A DNA stretch of 24,495 nucleotides from Saprospiraceae bacterium UBA7328 (lineage in GTDB: Bacteria; Bacteroidota; Bacteroidia; Chitinophagales; Saprospiraceae). Both the position numbers and the translations under genes were made by a program. Where the stretch lies: the NCBI GenBank assembly GCA_002471345.1, contig DKPS01000282.1, forward strand, positions 1 to 24,495, given 5' to 3'. The notes below the pieces were generated by a model that saw only the letters and a list, made by a program, of their open reading frames with translations, made no database searches and was not told the origin of the DNA. Positions 23,069-24,495 of this stretch are shown here, in pieces. Position 1 is the first letter of the stretch, and the number at the start of each line of letters is the position of its first letter.

Positions 23069-24274
23069 ATGACAAAAAGGATTCTAAGTCAATCTTTCAC
23101 ACTCCCAAATGGTAGTGTAATATCAAATCGAATAGTAAAATCAGCATTAAGTGAAGGAATAGCTGAGGCAAATGGAAGGCCATCTGATGCCCTATTCAAT
23201 TTGTATGAAAGATGGGGTAAAGGAGGTGCAGGTATCCTTATGTCAGGCAATACTATGGTAGACAAGGATCATCTGGTTAATGCTAATGTAATGATCGCTG
23301 AGGATGATGAATTTTTAGATGACTACAAGAAACTTGCTGATAGTGCCCAAGCATATGGTACTCACTTATGGATGCAAATCAATCATCCTGGACGACAGGC
23401 ACCTATATATTTGGATAAAGCACCTGTAAGTGCTTCTAATATAGGAATGCCCAGTAAGTTATACTTAGAACCAAGGCCTCTTCCTGAGAATGAAATAGAA
23501 GACCTGATAGAACGATATGCTACTGCAGCACTGATTGCTAAAAAATCAGGAATGAAAGGAGCACAAATTCATGGAGCACATGGCTATCTGGTAAATCAAT
23601 TCTTATCTCCCTTGACTAATATTAGAAAAGATAAATGGGGTGGAAGTTTAGAAAATAGATCGCGGTTTGTCATGGAGATCTATAAGAATATGAGGGCCAA
23701 AGTAGGAGCTGATTTTCCGTTAGGAATAAAGATCAATTCAGCAGATTTCCAAAGAGGGGCATTTACTGAAGAGGAGTCTATGGAGGTAATACAAATGCTA
23801 GATGAAGCTGGTATGGATATGATAGAAGTATCAGGAGGAACATATGAAAGAGCGGCGATGGTGGGTACTCAACATAAAGAAAGCACTATTAAGAGAGAAG
23901 CATATTTTATAGATTTTATTAAAAAGGTAAGGGATAAAATATCAAGTCCTCTGATGTTAACTGGAGGTTTCAGAACTATCAACACGATGGAAAAAGCGGT
24001 AGATAATGGTGAACTGGATTTCGTAGGTTTAGGTAGACCATTTTGTGTTTTTCCTGATGTAGCAAAGGACCTTCTGAGTGGTAAAATGATGGACTGCTCT
24101 GTTCCTGATCTGATTACTGGTGTAGATAAGATAGATATGACTGGTATGCTTCAGACACCTTGGCATCAATTCCAGCTAGTTCGAATGGGAAAGGGATTAG
24201 ATCCTGATCCTAAAATGGATCTTTGGATGGTGTATGAGAAGGTGACGGGAAGAAAGAGGCCAGAAGAAGTATAA
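23069..24274 (+). CDS. NADH:flavin oxidoreductase, Old Yellow Enzyme family
   Basis: The 401-residue protein is an FMN-dependent TIM-barrel ene-reductase of the OYE family, probably cytosolic, reducing activated C=C bonds with NAD(P)H. The opening LPNGSVISNRIVKSALSEGIAE is the FMN-binding start. WMQINHPGRQAP (about 108-119) is the conserved Q-x-x-HxGRQ element. GAQIHGAHGYLVNQFLSPLTNIRKDKWGGSLENRSRF (about 165-202) is the family signature containing the substrate-binding His pair. LTGGFR and VGLGRPF bind the FMN phosphate. It lacks the Cys cluster and the C-terminal FAD domain of 2,4-dienoyl-CoA reductases, so it is the single-domain type. It diverges from the Tat-exported isomerase gene; a shared sugar or aromatic pathway is possible but not shown. 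Confidence 0.92.
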   Translation: MTKRILSQSFTLPNGSVISNRIVKSALSEGIAEANGRPSDALFNLYERWGKGGAGILMSGNTMVDKDHLVNANVMIAEDDEFLDDYKKLADSAQAYGTHLWMQINHPGRQAPIYLDKAPVSASNIGMPSKLYLEPRPLPENEIEDLIERYATAALIAKKSGMKGAQIHGAHGYLVNQFLSPLTNIRKDKWGGSLENRSRFVMEIYKNMRAKVGADFPLGIKINSADFQRGAFTEEESMEVIQMLDEAGMDMIEVSGGTYERAAMVGTQHKESTIKREAYFIDFIKKVRDKISSPLMLTGGFRTINTMEKAVDNGELDFVGLGRPFCVFPDVAKDLLSGKMMDCSVPDLITGVDKIDMTGMLQTPWHQFQLVRMGKGLDPDPKMDLWMVYEKVTGRKRPEEV

Positions 24275-24342
24275 TAATCAGTAGCACATCTAAATTTTAC
24301 GTTTTTCAGTAGTTGGGAAATTCAATCTTCTTAAAAAAACCT

Positions 24343-24393
24343 CAAGTGGCAGGAATCACAGGTGAATTATCGTTGTTCACTCTGGCCAACTTG
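24343..24393. repeat. Imperfect long inverted repeat in the right-edge non-coding region
   Basis: CAAGTGGCAG (24343-24352) pairs with CTGGCCAACTTG (24382-24393) if two bases are bulged, and inside it GTGAA (24362-24366) pairs with TTCAC (24376-24380). The 51-base nested structure lies in the 221 bases after the oxidoreductase gene, where I see no coding sequence. It could be a mobile-element end, a small RNA or an mRNA 3'-end structure. Confidence 0.35.
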
Positions 24394-24471
24394 CAGCATC
24401 ATGATTAATCGCTATCTTACAAATCTGAATCCCAAAATTCATGATTTGCTTTCAATGTCAAACCCATAATC

Positions 24472-24495
24472 CCAATAAATCCAATAAATCCAATA
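24472..24495. repeat. 9-bp direct tandem repeat running off the right edge
   Basis: The unit CCAATAAAT occurs at 24472-24480 and 24481-24489, and a third copy begins at 24490 and is cut by the window end. On the minus strand the unit encodes an in-frame Ile-Gly-Phe repeat continuing IGIMGLTLKANHEFWDSDL to a stop at about 24418, so it may belong to a repeat-containing reading frame entering from outside the window or to non-coding repeat DNA. Confidence 0.6.

Noticed and set aside
24343..24393. Integron attC-like site
   Set aside because: The inverted repeat has no matching RYYYAAC/GTTRRRY core boxes and there is no integrase or cassette array in the window.
1..24495. CRISPR arrays, tRNA or rRNA genes, toxin-antitoxin pairs, transposases or phage genes
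   Set aside because: Reading both strands I saw no spaced repeats, no cloverleaf-like or rRNA sequence and no such protein families.

Overview
The window is AT-rich chromosomal DNA from a member of the Bacteroidota, most likely a gliding marine or soil type of the Cytophagales or a relative. The best evidence is a gliding-motility ABC transporter operon (gldA-gldF-gldG), the short AT-rich spacers with few recognisable Shine-Dalgarno sites, a Bacteroidota-style topoisomerase IV A subunit, and lipoproteins and porins typical of the phylum. I see no rRNA, tRNA, CRISPR array, prophage or complete insertion sequence. No gene-free stretch exceeds 300 bases; the longest is the right edge (24275-24495).

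Layout. Left part (1-3507): the 3' part of a membrane-anchored AraC-type regulator whose start lies outside the window, a CPBP intramembrane protease, and a beta-propeller-like lipoprotein. Next (3631-7753) is a tight same-strand operon of gldA, gldF, gldG and a DUF4340 protein. Then (7922-8590, minus) a DinB-like protein with its own start is coupled to a small unknown protein. A 53-residue YqaE/Pmp3-type membrane peptide (8777-8938), ending at a strong terminator, precedes parC (9058-11682). A small exported protein follows, whose start codon lies inside a predicted hairpin.

The middle holds a minus-strand ECF sigma factor/anti-sigma factor pair (12113-13483) diverging from a secreted fasciclin (FAS1) protein (13631-14182). 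The sigma gene carries an in-frame TAG in place of a conserved Gln codon, so it reads as a pseudogene, a suppressed amber codon or a base error. The pairing of sigma factor, RskA-like anti-sigma factor and FAS1 protein recalls the mycobacterial SigK-RskA-MPT70/83 regulon.

The right part is a transport block. A phosphate-selective porin, a Na/Pi cotransporter with a PhoU-like tail and a chromate transporter (14373-18441) form a probable oxyanion operon. After a small unknown membrane protein come a SulP transporter and a beta-carbonic anhydrase (18910-21200), a probable bicarbonate uptake and hydration pair ended by a good terminator. A PnuC-like transporter follows, converging with a Tat-exported sugar-phosphate-isomerase-like protein, which in turn diverges from an Old Yellow Enzyme family oxidoreductase. 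The right edge holds a structured non-coding stretch and a 9-bp tandem repeat running off the window.

Most genes are recognisable housekeeping or envelope functions. The points most worth follow-up are the interrupted sigma factor beside an intact anti-sigma factor and FAS1 gene, the hairpin over the start codon at 11752-11796, the DUF4340 gene attached to the gld transporter, and the repeat at the right edge. I did not find a convincing wholly new multi-gene system.
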